A DNA stretch of 64,000 nt from Phytophthora colocasiae (Eukaryota > Oomycota > Peronosporomycetes > Peronosporales > Peronosporaceae), in the NCBI GenBank assembly GCA_018806915.1, contig JAGKQI010000100.1, forward strand, positions 186,001 through 250,000, written 5' to 3'. Below, in pieces: positions 21,301 to 29,281 of this stretch. Both the position numbers and the translations under genes were made by a program. How positions within the stretch are numbered: position 1 is the first letter of the stretch; each line of letters starts with the position of its first letter. Under the pieces are notes generated by a model. That model did no database searches. It was not told where the DNA came from and saw only the letters and a program-made list of their open reading frames with translations.

Positions 21301-21884
21301 AGATGCACATGTTCTTCTCGACTCTACCTGGAGCTGAGGTGATGATGGTGGATATCGCGAACGACAACATGCGGTCTGCACTCAAGATCATGGCTGAAAG
21401 TCTGGCGAAGACACGTTCTAGTGCATTTGAGGCGTCGATGAAGGATGTACCGCCTACTTCTCCTGTACGTCAAGCTCTCGAAGAGATGGGCCTAAACCAG
21501 TCAGAATCTGGTGAGTCCACGAGGTTGAATTACGGAGAAAGTGGTGCTGCTAGCTCCAGTCTTGGTTCAACGGCAAGCCAGGTCACTAGCCATTTCGGTG
21601 CTAGTATATCCAATCGAACTGCTGCATCAGATGAAAGTCTCACACGTCGCTTATTCCCGCCTCGAGACAATGGCATTCCGACTCGAACAACAAGAACAGC
21701 TTCCGCAGCACCTTCACTGGCAGGAACTGCACTTTCTGGAGAAACTCGTGGTCGTAGCTTCACTTCATTCCATGACTTTGCTGCTAACCGCGGATCCACG
21801 ACGAATGCGCCCCGTCCGTCAACCACCAGCGCGCAGCTAGAGAGTTTGAGAGAGCGTCTGCAGATGTCACGTCATTTCAACTAG
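15378..21884 (+). CDS. XMAP215/Dis1/CKAP5-family TOG-domain microtubule polymerase
   Basis: 2168 residues, apparently one exon of 6.5 kb. The ATG at 15378 (AAAATGGCT) is preferred over the in-frame GTG at 15360. Residues 1-140 form an extension with a CxCxxC motif (CKCSMC), Pro-rich runs and short acidic repeats (DVQMEA, DVAMND, DVAMDP, DTQMEN). TOG-like HEAT arrays follow at about 145-375 (LPKLTDKNWKTRKEGFEELK), 400-640, 770-1015 (ISELGLENWGSIQEGF), 1038-1280 (ELLEDMKNETDKVAWKKRAE) and 1372-1620. A basic Ser/Pro/Gly/Arg linker with SRPGSA-type repeats (about 645-775) fits a lattice-binding segment. A helical domain at about 1735-2020 and a Ser-rich tail close the protein. The family binds tubulin through TOG domains and speeds plus-end growth at spindles and centrosomes. 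Confidence 0.92.
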   Translation: MAEKCLRNASCKCSMCAGFDVASLMSISKSISSNIQYGDEEGGDTQEEAPPAPKFGGVVNSPPPVPQRKTFVANSPPLPAAKRPPPAPVAVADVQMEAPGEDVAMNDTGAQDVAMDPSPSVKDTQMENVADTLSNMEVDTAGSISLDAVLPKLTDKNWKTRKEGFEELKTLFEQPGTKTSQVRQAMDLFPKMCEDANASAMEAGIAAVLAYTINVLPFDKEVVSGVMARVTDKGFSARPGIVKLCTELTDAFIAAGAAEETVTALLEGTNNRKPKVPPACATCIHDALKEYGPRVAPLQAIKTALPKLMEGAVKVRPIAMSIMVEIHRWTGPALVQDIVANLRQAQQTEFEEQIKDVVPGQAAPTKFVRGSKPAKAAGGAGAKTSNATARAAEPAPAAFDPRDFADTVDLLAKLPKSEFKAKLALPKWSEKVEALKIVLELIGPVPKLANGDYYELVSTLKPLTNDSNVNIVAKSIEVYGALADGLRKNFTQYARTIFPDMLRKLSDKKSVILNATNKTLDLFLQHTMTIDMMMDDLKPACDPSKNKAPPARVQTMAFLTRAVENRYVDVNDKALILSFGALFMKGIDDTDPKVREAGQKSFIVLLQATEQSAGWLQKMMDEIARKNPRALKTIQKSLGSGTASTPSSRPGSAQSSRPGSATPSRQGSAPPSRPGSAGSATSRSSLGGSKISEPDIDVEMETTPAPAAPQRPSLKKRGPPTRLGMKPGAGGAAAKPAPSRKPPAAGSSIGAASGGGASTDFSPMSVSVTADEAEDIISELGLENWGSIQEGFASSKWMERKEAIEGLEEYAKANSNMMTMRVIEAFTVYLSKQVKDFKDSNINVLKSSFQAVGTFAETAAGKFPRGVVCLVTPRACDKIGDRKANEVVRTMILQFCEATSPSYTTGCMIEYMPKVRLPLAHIEALVVLSDCVKDFGITICNPRALIDYAKGPQGLEGSNPKVRSAATSLLSTMYSQLGPALLPILNLESWKPALAKTVEDEFKKVGFNPETAMGTVKRQIKDQDEAPAAADPGALFGRVDVSSQITKELLEDMKNETDKVAWKKRAEAMDNVQAICEGAGCAIEFTRPVQEVLRSLKARLNDSNANLKVKAANVIGVVATSVGPDIAKMSKILGATLIAGVADNKKTMQTAAINALHKWVYHSNHTSSACMESLLSPLSEGLLNTVGRGELLGWAAEHIQRCEKLDLNCLVAPTVQCMMDKSSEAREKAQLLLVEVMKSVGQDTVLTTGCRDIKPAAMRALKPLLQKVCDAVEASGGATAAREPPSSIPVVSATPPVAPSAVGHGATSSGIARGGIRRRASASASNTPTKSRLTRPGSLRAPMASSSSAAESSAKETAPLMKMSTNKPARISKGQYNRWIFETTSVSEMNTRKGELEAEWKSFLSPEFHAKLFAPSLEKGMLAAMDELTLCIVHQADEVISSLDLVLKWCTLRVVDNNVQALAKLLEVLVKLFEMLKDMEYQLDDVEAAILLPYLLQESGQSKPRFRIRFRDVMKLVVDVYSSEKYAPYLMECFNGSKNMKSRCECIDLVEYIVSVHGYQVIGRKCIKDVGKYVVAHEKELRESAINALVAVYKRTDGGNPDKFFRFAGIATQQGIDLLSARIKHLPASSFTSQTVAPAEQEAPPDRDVPQQQPPQRAGFGFGFGRAAATAAPVPAPANIFAKTATDSSMIGSEAAIEPTRMAGIQQFNANPDDDDVDMNAPVNEAAEEDLQSAAIEELLLRPIEMLINSSKEIVPAGTPAYKEGGNALKGLYAIINRPSDPSEVEFLHSYVNEIVLALCDCIHGAFYAGNAEKRPEMYILAISITTLTVVFNSDAVASMQRYTVERVLLELCSKIMDPRMEKFSEKANLPASDIAMLPPEEKRYLMVFKALYKAMRKLTERAKPGDVYPSVINLLQRLMHNDVGDYNKNDTLKHLLKEDSLDQLVGRILLKLSNVQASSLTPFEGIDIFGVLMQMHMFFSTLPGAEVMMVDIANDNMRSALKIMAESLAKTRSSAFEASMKDVPPTSPVRQALEEMGLNQSESGESTRLNYGESGAASSSLGSTASQVTSHFGASISNRTAASDESLTRRLFPPRDNGIPTRTTRTASAAPSLAGTALSGETRGRSFTSFHDFAANRGSTTNAPRPSTTSAQLESLRERLQMSRHFN

Positions 21885-22769
21885 GCCATCGTAAAATTAT
21901 ACTTCGAAGTAGTTTACGTTTGTTTAGATTACCAACTGCAACTATAGCTAGACACTCTTGGGCCTTTAACGTCAGTAGTAGGCTCGCCGATAGGAGAGAA
22001 CTATGCTAGCATAGTCTTCTCCGTGTTGTTCGTTGGCAGCGTTCACGTCTCGGCTGCGAGTCTTTCTCTTCTTGGACAGGACTTGGTCTTTATCCGTAGC
22101 GTCTGACGCTACATGTAGCTGCATCATGCTACCCACATCCACTATGCGTCTGCTGTAGTGGGCCGACAGCATGCTGACTAGTCTGGTGCATGCCGGAGGC
22201 GACGCCGTGTCGCCTCTGGAGACGTAAAGCATACATTATGCTTTTTACACAATATGTAGGTGGGGGTCCGAAAACGCCGCCGGTGACCGCAGCTTAGCCG
22301 CCGACAGGGCCGGGGATGCTTGGTCGTCGAACTTGATGGGGGTGGTGCTTCTTGGGGGCTTGACAGAAGTGAGAAGAGCTTGGCTCAGCCGTGCCTCCTA
22401 ACCGCGTTCACAAGATGCAGGGCGAGGCCATCTATGCTCGCTTCAGAGGCCGGGCACTGCCTCGCGTCGTGTGCAGCGCGGCTCCATTCTCACCATGCTT
22501 CTTAGGATATATCAATATATAAGAGCCATATAAGTGACGTGCTGTGAGTCTCCACTATCTGTTCTACACGTTACAGTGTTTACTGCGCCACCTTTCCCAA
22601 GCGTGTTTTCTGCATGTCGTAGACGCGCGACCTCGCGTTATAATGGTTTCCTAGCGCTGTGTCAAGTGGACTTGCATGTGCGTGCCAAGTACGCTGGATT
22701 CGATCGCGTGGTATTCTATGGAAGCCCGCCAAAAGGATTGCAACGGGGTGCAACATTTATTTTGGTTTT
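21885..22769. other. Intergenic, GC-rich segment of unknown origin
   Basis: 885 bp without a supportable gene. A minus-strand frame of 86 codons (21972-22232) has no known domain. 22255-22574 is unusually GC-rich, runs from TGTAGG to TTACA and ends with a TATA-like tract (ATATATCAATATATAAGAG, near 22508). This is reminiscent of a decayed solo LTR, but no flanking duplication was found. I leave it unassigned. Confidence 0.35.
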
Positions 22770-22912
22770 GACCAATCATACGCGTGCAACTTGTCCTGAG
22801 ATTTCACCGTGAGATCTCACCGGGAATATTAGATTCACACAGCCAATCAGTTCGCTGCAATATTATTGTGCAATATTACGATATTCTCCAATATTATTGT
22901 GCAATATGACAA
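22770..22912 (+). promoter_or_regulatory. Argonaute upstream region: CCAAT boxes and AT-rich repeats
   Basis: Two CCAATCA motifs (about 22771 and 22843) lie upstream of the Argonaute ATG. A direct repeat TGAGATNTCACCG occurs twice around 22797-22822. Two copies of the motif CAATATTATTGTGCAATAT (about 22858 and 22891) flank ACGATATTCTC, and each copy is itself partly palindromic. These could be regulatory, or the target of a DNA-binding factor; no function is demonstrated. Confidence 0.4.
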
Positions 22913-22948
22913 TTGAGATTGACGCGCACGAAGAGAAGCGTAAAAATC

Positions 22949-25900
22949 ATGAGCAACAGAGGAGGAGAAGGAGACTACGGCTCGTGGGATTATGACGCAT
23001 TCTTCCATCGAGGTAGCGAGGGCCACGAGCAGCGCAGTCAGCACAACGATAGTCAACGTGATCGCCAGAGATATGACCATCGAGATAGATATGACCATCA
23101 AGAGAGATATGACTCGTTCGATCTTCGAAATTTCGATATGCGTAGCTATTATGACTCGCGAGGGGGAGGTGGTGACTACAATAGATCGGGATACGATGAT
23201 TACTACCGCAGAGGAGACACCTTCAGATCGACGGGATATGAAGGAAGTCGTAGTGGTGGATATGACGGTCGAGAAGGAAGGTCGTATGACAATCGTGGAG
23301 GTTATGACAGTTCGTCTAGAGAATATGACCACAATCGAGAAGGATACGGGTCGAGAGGCTACGACCAAAGTAGAGATCGCTACAGATCATCAGAAGGTTA
23401 TGACCAACGAGGAGGTTATGACCGACGAGGTGAATACGGCAGTGGAGGTGCTTACAACGACCGCTCGCATGAAGACTCTGACGGCTGGTTAGTTGCTGGT
23501 GCCTCGCGTGGATATAGTGGAGGTGGTCGCGGATACAATGACCGCACGCATGAAGACAATGATGGTTGGTTAGTCGCTGGTGTCTCGCGTGGTGGACTCG
23601 GTGGACGTAGTGGCGGAGATCGTGGGTTCAACGACCGCTCGCATGAAGACAATGATGGATGGTCAGTCGCTGGTGTCTCGCGTGGTGGACTCGGTGGAGG
23701 CGGTCGTGGATATAGTGGAGGTGATCGCGGATATGGAGACGACAGAGAAATACGTCGAGTTCGCGACCGCAGAGATGATCATAGAGAAGATCGGGGCTAC
23801 GGACGTCGCGATGATCATCGAGGAGGCGATTACCGCCGTGGTCGTGGCCGTGGGGATGACCGAGGCTACGGCGGTGTGGGCCGTGATGGAGGCCGCGGTA
23901 GAGGCCGTGGTGGACGTCAAGGTGATCGTGGTCGAGTTACCGTTGCCACTGGTCCAGGATCTGGTAGTATCGCTGGATCGGGGTATGAGAACATTGGCAG
24001 CTCCATTACTGACCCCAAACTTATACAAGAATGGACTGGTAGAGCTGGTGTGCGTACCGTGAACCCCGATGATGCAGACCTCCAACAAAATGTTTTCATC
24101 TGCCGTCGTCCGGATGTTGGCCGAGGTGGGAAGCATATTGATGTTCAAGTCAACTATTTCAGTGTGTCGCTTAATGCAGCTCCGGTGGAGATCTTCAAGT
24201 ATCACGTGCTTGTCGAGAGGGAGACGGACGTCGAATTCAGTGAGGTGGGGCAAATACCACGTTTATCACGCTCTTTGGTGCGAAAGGTTATGGATGCCGC
24301 CTTAAGACAGTACCAATCCGAGTTTGGAGGAATCTGTGTCGTCCACGATAGCGTAGCCGCTATCTACGTCCCTTCCAGGCTTCGATGGGACTCCAAGACT
24401 TTCGCCAACATTAATCCTGATGATTTTCAGCCAACGCCATCAGCCTCAGGGAGTAATCATCGTACCTTTTCCATGACGATTAAGCTGGTTGAAGCAATCG
24501 TGACGGGAACACTAGTAGATTACTACAAGAACCCGGACGTGAACATAATGCCTGTACTGCAAGCTCTCAATGTCGTGGCGTGCCATCTCGGTGCTCAACG
24601 TCTGACGAATATTGGTCGAAGCTTTTTCTCGATGAGGAATCCAACTCCACTTACGGGCGGCAAGGAGCTGTGCTGGGGATACCACCAAGCTATTCGTATT
24701 GGCGATTGTAAGCTACTGATGAATGTCGATCAGAAAGCTACGGTGTTCTATACTCCAGGTGAGTTGATGGGGCTTGTTCTACCTATGGTAGATCCACAAT
24801 CCGTTAACGACACCAGAGGTTTGTCCGACCGCGACAAGAGGAAACTGGAGTCTGTCTTGAAGCGTCTTGAAGTTGTCCCTATTCACCGCAAAGGCTGGAA
24901 ACGTGCCATCTATGGTATTAGTGAACAGCCTGCGAACCAGACCATGGTGGATATTAGAGGTGAGCACATGTCTGTGACGGATTATTTTCTCAAGAGCTAC
25001 AACGTGACTTTGAGATACCCGTATCTGCCGTTAGTGAATGTGGGGAGAAGAGAAGTGGGGAAGGAGACGTGGCTGCCTATTGAGTTGTGCAAGGTGGCAC
25101 CAGGGCAGCGCAGCAAAAATGTCACTGATGTGGATACTGCGGAAATATTGAAACAAACCGGTCAACCTCCGCGTGCTCGTCAGATCAACACCAAGAAGCA
25201 GGTCCAGCAGGCTGGCTTTGAAAATGATCCGTATCAGGCTGCGTTTGGCATGAAAGTGGATCAGAATTTCGTGAAGATTAAAGCGCGCGTAATGGATCCA
25301 CCTGAGGTGCAGTTCGCGAATGTATCTGTACGCCCACCTAATGGGCAATGGGACTTGCACCGATTTGTCCAAGGTGTTACTTTACGGAACTGGGGCGTTG
25401 TGATTACTGCGAACGTTACTGAACGTGAAGTTAAGAAATTTATCGGCATCTTAGTGGATATTGCTGGAAAAAGCAGTTTAATGATCGAGGACAGACAACC
25501 GTACATGATCCACAAGAATCAGTTCCGTGGTGTTCAGATTAAAGAGCTGATGACAAAGTGTCTAACGGATCTGGAAGGGCGTCACAAAGGCCCCCCGCAA
25601 TTGATCATGGTAGTAATGGAGGAAACGTGTGACGAGGAATTCCGTGAAATCAACTACACGTCGGACACGGTGTTGGGGATTCTCAACCAGTGCATTTTGG
25701 CAGAAAACGTCCGTGATGCCAAACCGTCGATCTGCAGGAATTTGTCCCTGCAAATTAACAGTAGACTGGGCGGGAAGAACTCCATTCTGCGTGAACCATT
25801 GCCACTTGTGAGCACTGCTCCTACAATCGTTATTGGTGCTGACGTGGAGCATCCTCGACCAGGAATGGGCTCGAGACCTTCGATTGCTGCTGTTGTTGCG

Positions 25901-26584
25901 TCAATGGATCGCTATTCGGCAAAGTACATTGCTCGTGTAGCTGCACAGACAGCTGCGAACGACATCCACCACTTGCCGCATATATTGCGTGATCTCTTGT
26001 TGGCATTCTTCAAAAATACGAACCGTAAGCCCGAGCACGTTATCTACTACCGTAACGGTGTGGACGAGGGTCGATTCCACGATATCCTAGAGGCGGAGAT
26101 GCGTTCGCTTCGCGTGGCGTTCAAGATGATCTCGGATGACTACAACCCACCAGTTACCTTCATTGTCGTGAATAAGCGACACCATACGCGAGCTGCTTTC
26201 CTCGAGAATGACAGAAACATGGCCCCCGGCACAGTAATCGACACAGGAATTGTGGATTCGCACCGCTTCGATTTCTTTCTGTATGGCCATAATGGTCCAC
26301 TGGGCACAAGCGTTCCGTGCCACTACACTGTTCTGCACGATGAGAACAAGATGTCGGCCGAAGATATCCAGAGATTGACCTACTTCCTTTGTTTTACGTG
26401 TGCACGTTGTGCAAAATCGGTGTCTTGTGCTGCGCCTGTGTACTACGCGGAATTGGTTTCTGAACGAGCTCGGTTGTACCTGAAGGAAGAATCCTACAAT
26501 TCTTTCGCAGAAGGCTCATTCGCCTCAAACTTTGACTTTGCGGATCTGCACGAGAACCTCAAGGACTCCATGTATTTCATCTGA
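22949..26584 (+). CDS. Argonaute protein with RGG/GY-rich N-terminus and altered slicer motif
   Basis: 1211 residues, single exon. The ATG at 22949 (AATCATGAGC) is the first ATG of the frame; the frame opens earlier at a TTG. Residues 1-340 are Gly/Tyr/Arg/Asp-rich with RGG and YD repeats and three copies of an ND-R-(S/T)HED-DGW-VAG unit. ArgoN, PAZ (about 600-730), MID and PIWI (about 930-1205) follow; recognisable marks are VIGADVEHPRPG, VIYYRNGVDEGRF, VVNKRHHTRAAF and the C-terminal SMYFI. In RNA silencing this family loads small RNAs to guide repression. By motif alignment, D965 is kept, but the glutamate-finger, second Asp and His positions appear to be D1005, N1036 and E1168. Canonical slicing is therefore doubtful. 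A partial copy lies at 31545. Confidence 0.93.
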   Translation: MSNRGGEGDYGSWDYDAFFHRGSEGHEQRSQHNDSQRDRQRYDHRDRYDHQERYDSFDLRNFDMRSYYDSRGGGGDYNRSGYDDYYRRGDTFRSTGYEGSRSGGYDGREGRSYDNRGGYDSSSREYDHNREGYGSRGYDQSRDRYRSSEGYDQRGGYDRRGEYGSGGAYNDRSHEDSDGWLVAGASRGYSGGGRGYNDRTHEDNDGWLVAGVSRGGLGGRSGGDRGFNDRSHEDNDGWSVAGVSRGGLGGGGRGYSGGDRGYGDDREIRRVRDRRDDHREDRGYGRRDDHRGGDYRRGRGRGDDRGYGGVGRDGGRGRGRGGRQGDRGRVTVATGPGSGSIAGSGYENIGSSITDPKLIQEWTGRAGVRTVNPDDADLQQNVFICRRPDVGRGGKHIDVQVNYFSVSLNAAPVEIFKYHVLVERETDVEFSEVGQIPRLSRSLVRKVMDAALRQYQSEFGGICVVHDSVAAIYVPSRLRWDSKTFANINPDDFQPTPSASGSNHRTFSMTIKLVEAIVTGTLVDYYKNPDVNIMPVLQALNVVACHLGAQRLTNIGRSFFSMRNPTPLTGGKELCWGYHQAIRIGDCKLLMNVDQKATVFYTPGELMGLVLPMVDPQSVNDTRGLSDRDKRKLESVLKRLEVVPIHRKGWKRAIYGISEQPANQTMVDIRGEHMSVTDYFLKSYNVTLRYPYLPLVNVGRREVGKETWLPIELCKVAPGQRSKNVTDVDTAEILKQTGQPPRARQINTKKQVQQAGFENDPYQAAFGMKVDQNFVKIKARVMDPPEVQFANVSVRPPNGQWDLHRFVQGVTLRNWGVVITANVTEREVKKFIGILVDIAGKSSLMIEDRQPYMIHKNQFRGVQIKELMTKCLTDLEGRHKGPPQLIMVVMEETCDEEFREINYTSDTVLGILNQCILAENVRDAKPSICRNLSLQINSRLGGKNSILREPLPLVSTAPTIVIGADVEHPRPGMGSRPSIAAVVASMDRYSAKYIARVAAQTAANDIHHLPHILRDLLLAFFKNTNRKPEHVIYYRNGVDEGRFHDILEAEMRSLRVAFKMISDDYNPPVTFIVVNKRHHTRAAFLENDRNMAPGTVIDTGIVDSHRFDFFLYGHNGPLGTSVPCHYTVLHDENKMSAEDIQRLTYFLCFTCARCAKSVSCAAPVYYAELVSERARLYLKEESYNSFAEGSFASNFDFADLHENLKDSMYFI
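23453..23695 (+). repeat. Coding minisatellite in Argonaute N-terminus (three DGW units)
   Basis: Three imperfect repeats spaced about 81 and 93 bp begin at about 23453, 23534 and 23627. Each encodes (Y/F)NDR(S/T)HED(S/N)DGW(L/S)VAG(A/V)SRG. The DNA is nearly identical between units 2 and 3, and the Trp is invariant. Confidence 0.88.
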
Positions 26585-26807
26585 AGAGCTCCGATTAACA
26601 AAATATCGAGACTGACACCTGCTACTTCATCATCGTTTTTGTTAAAATGTAGTTTTGCGCAGATGCACCGCTCAAACTCATGAGCTGTGGATTAGCCTAG
26701 CCGTAAGTGATACCAGTTTAGCCAACAGCAATTTTTAATTGAGCCAAGTAACATAACCATACAGTTCGGAACGTTGTCAGTCATCGCAGCCTCATTACGA
26801 TCAATAA
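26585..26807. other. Argonaute 3' flank (duplicated at 32693-32947)
   Basis: Non-coding spacer between the Argonaute stop and the end of a minus-strand ankyrin pseudogene. Most of it recurs after the truncated Argonaute copy, with a 40-bp-class indel, so it lies inside the segmental duplication. Confidence 0.7.
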
Positions 26808-27697
26808 TTACACGACATCACAGTCATCAAACAACTGCTCCTCAAGAGAGTGGTGATATGGCCTCTAACCATTTTCATAGAAACATCAATCTTCACTGAT
26901 GGAATTTGCTGTAGTTCAAAGCTTCTGAAGAAAAACATTTCGATTCGGCTCGTCCATTATCCACTGTAGTACATGAAAGTGACCATAACTGGTGGCATCC
27001 TGCACAACTCCAATGAAATCCACTTCTTCCGGTGCATAATGAGGGTTCTGATCAGTGTCCCGCTGAGTCAGTAAGCCGCAAGCCCATTTAACCATAGCCA
27101 AGTCTCCTTTTCCAGCTGATGCCTGCGCCCACCCTGCGATGTCATCCGATGAGGCGGTCGGTAGCCTCTTTTGTAGCAATTTCGCCAATTCAAACTGCCC
27201 TTGTAAAATAGCTATACGAACAATATAAGCATCCCACTCGACATTGCAGTCGCATTCAAGTAGCCACACTTTACAATGTCAGATAGGCCACGTTTTATAG
27301 CCGCTATAATAGGTCGCATCAGAACTCGACAGTCTCGAAAGTGTTTTGTCAATAGTTGAACCATTTTCCAGTTCTCCATCTCCACCGTCTTGCTCAAACA
27401 TTTCTCGAATTGCCATTGTCGAAAGTCAGATCGATGCCAAAAACCGTTGGATGGGTTAGCAGCTTTCTGTCTTGCAATAAGTCGTTCAACTAGATGATGA
27501 AAGTTAAACGCGCAGGCTTCGGTAAGAGTCCATTTCCAGGAGCCATCGAGAAACTCATCAAGTTTGGCAACAATATGAGGCACACACAGGATATCGGGAC
27601 CATTTTGAACTACCACTCGTACACAGGTTAGCGATATCGGGAAGTTGTTTCTCGGTGCCTGAAGATTTGTTTGACTTCGTTTATTCCTTCTCGTCAT
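26808..27697 (-). pseudogene. Ankyrin-repeat protein pseudogene, internal deletion (unit 1)
   Basis: Read on the minus strand from the ATG at 27697, the sequence matches the first 260 or so residues of the intact ankyrin genes at 29282 and 34772 (PDILCVPHIVAKLDEFLDGS, LTKHFRDCRVL). A frameshift follows near 27265, with continuation in another frame (LATVKWACGLLTQRDTD-like stretch) to about 26925. Then a short KINVSM/RGHITTL-like piece is joined directly to the family C-terminus (EEQLFDDCDVV, TAA 26808-26810). The central repeat array is therefore missing. Frameshift, early stop and deletion mark it as a pseudogene. It lies tail to tail with Argonaute. Confidence 0.8.
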
Positions 27698-28120
27698 TGT
27701 CGGAATGGGAGATTGAGAACAAACAGTGAATTCGGCACGATTTAACACGAATTTGCCGATTGATGGTAGTCTTTTAGCTTAATTCTACAATACTATTGTT
27801 CAATATATTGTCGGCATACTGCAATCATCTGTGCTGCTTCTTGTGACTAGGAGCAGGACCTGTCAAGTTCCGCCATTTATGTCGGGCTCTCGCGAGGGCA
27901 AACAAGCATTGTATTGATTTTATGGATAATGATCGCCAGTGGCGAAGGCTCAGGTAGTTTGATCCAAAGTGGAACCAGAGCTGAGATCCCGAATATTACC
28001 TCCACTCGTTCTGTACTATCACGTACGAAGCATTTATCAGCGAGTTCTTAGCTGGCGGACGACGTTAGCAGTTACTAATCAAAATCAAAACTGAAAAGAA
28101 CGAAATCGACATTCTCGAAA
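27698..28120. other. Intergenic within duplication unit 1
   Basis: 423 bp without a gene. Part of it (around 27980-28075, GCATTTATCAGCGAGTTCTT) recurs at about 33865-33925, tying the two duplication units together. Nothing else recognised. Confidence 0.6.
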
Positions 28121-29062
28121 CTACACAACTGCTGCAGCTTCAACCGGTGTACTTATCTCAACCTTCACAAAATTTGTCGTCGTTACCTCCGGTGAGGGAA
28201 TCGCCTGAGCCTTAACTTCCAGGTGTTGCTGCCCGATATCGCACACCCAAAATGTAGCTTTGACCGATAGCACTGCCATAACGGACACTCCAACGATTCC
28301 AACCAGCCAGGTAGTAATAGCCAAAGCAGTGTACGTGATGGGATTGTCGCTGAACTTGAATTGATGATCAGCCAGGGATACCTCTCCTCCGTTGAACAGA
28401 ACGAACGCCGGCAGAGCGATAGATATCGCAAGAACGACAGCACTCAATAAACTGATGGCGACCTTAATAACAGCAAAATAAATGACGGCGAGCCAGATTC
28501 GTCGTGGCATGTAAATTCGCTGAAGGGGGGTACCGATATGATATAAGTCAGGAGACCCAAAGCGATGCTGGCACTCGTCGGGGTCATGAGCCTCTGAATC
28601 TTCAGTAGTGACAAAGTTTGCTAACTTGACGTCGGTTTTCACCAAAGCTGTAATGGCATTAGCTAAATTGAAGAATAGATCCAAGCTCGAGGCCCCAAGG
28701 TTGACAAAGAGGAATATTACGGCCGCTAAAGGGAAATCAATCACCAGAAAAAATGTGTAGAGTACCGCCAGCACAGCCAACGCGAAGTACATGACCCGCG
28801 TTATTTCGATCCATTGTGTAGCATCGACAACGACAGTGACCACGACCCAGATTGGGATAAGAGCCATGCTTGTAAGTAAGAGTATCACCGAGATGATACC
28901 AAGGATACCCACGAGAACGTTTAGTAGGTGGAAGGCGAGTAGCTCACCAGCTCGCTTGAAGGGCTGTAGACTGCAACATTGTGTCCAACAACTGCGACTT
29001 GATGAGGGTGTTGTCCTAGTTTTTTCTTGCAACTTGCTTGTTTTGGCTTGCTGGGGCATCAT
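28121..29062 (-). CDS. Polytopic membrane protein of unknown function
   Basis: 313 residues, single exon, ATG at 29062. A polar Ser/Thr/Gln-rich N-terminus of about 35 residues leads into hydrophobic segments at about 42-80 (two spans), 88-130 (two spans), 190-226 (two spans or one long hairpin) and 248-282 (one to two). A hydrophilic loop with acidic residues and a Cys (HDPDECQHRFGSPDLYHIG) lies at about 150-175. The C-terminus is polar and Val/Thr-rich. It resembles the oomycete multi-spanning proteins often found beside ankyrin genes, but I cannot name the family or a substrate. A rearranged partial copy sits at 34255-34580 in unit 2, so this is the only intact copy here. Confidence 0.7.
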   Translation of the reverse strand: MMPQQAKTSKLQEKTRTTPSSSRSCWTQCCSLQPFKRAGELLAFHLLNVLVGILGIISVILLLTSMALIPIWVVVTVVVDATQWIEITRVMYFALAVLAVLYTFFLVIDFPLAAVIFLFVNLGASSLDLFFNLANAITALVKTDVKLANFVTTEDSEAHDPDECQHRFGSPDLYHIGTPLQRIYMPRRIWLAVIYFAVIKVAISLLSAVVLAISIALPAFVLFNGGEVSLADHQFKFSDNPITYTALAITTWLVGIVGVSVMAVLSVKATFWVCDIGQQHLEVKAQAIPSPEVTTTNFVKVEISTPVEAAAVV

Positions 29063-29281
29063 GCTGCTGACTGGGTCACAAATTCAGAAATGAACCACAG
29101 AAAACATTAAACATCCTTGAGATCACTTCAAGTCCTTCAAGAACGATTCTCGATAGGTGTCTACTAGCTTCAGTCAGAAATTTGGCTTCTCTTTTTATTT
29201 TCCAAGAAAGGATCAGCATTCCCAGAATTCAATATCATATACAATCATAATCAAACCTTCAGGATTCCCATCAGACGACTG
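29063..29281. other. Divergent promoter spacer, membrane protein and ankyrin gene
   Basis: 219 bp between the divergent ATGs. The sequence GTCCTTCAAGAACGATTCTC and the stretch up to the ankyrin ATG recur at about 34611-34771, so this promoter is part of the duplicated unit. Confidence 0.6.

Noticed and set aside
22255..22574. Solo LTR (TGTAGG to TTACA) with a TATA-like tract
   Set aside because: No flanking target duplication and no second copy in the window; kept only as an unassigned GC-rich segment.
22992..24253. Long alternative frames over the Argonaute N-terminus
   Set aside because: They arise from the repetitive Gly/Asp/Arg codons of the RGG region in other frames.
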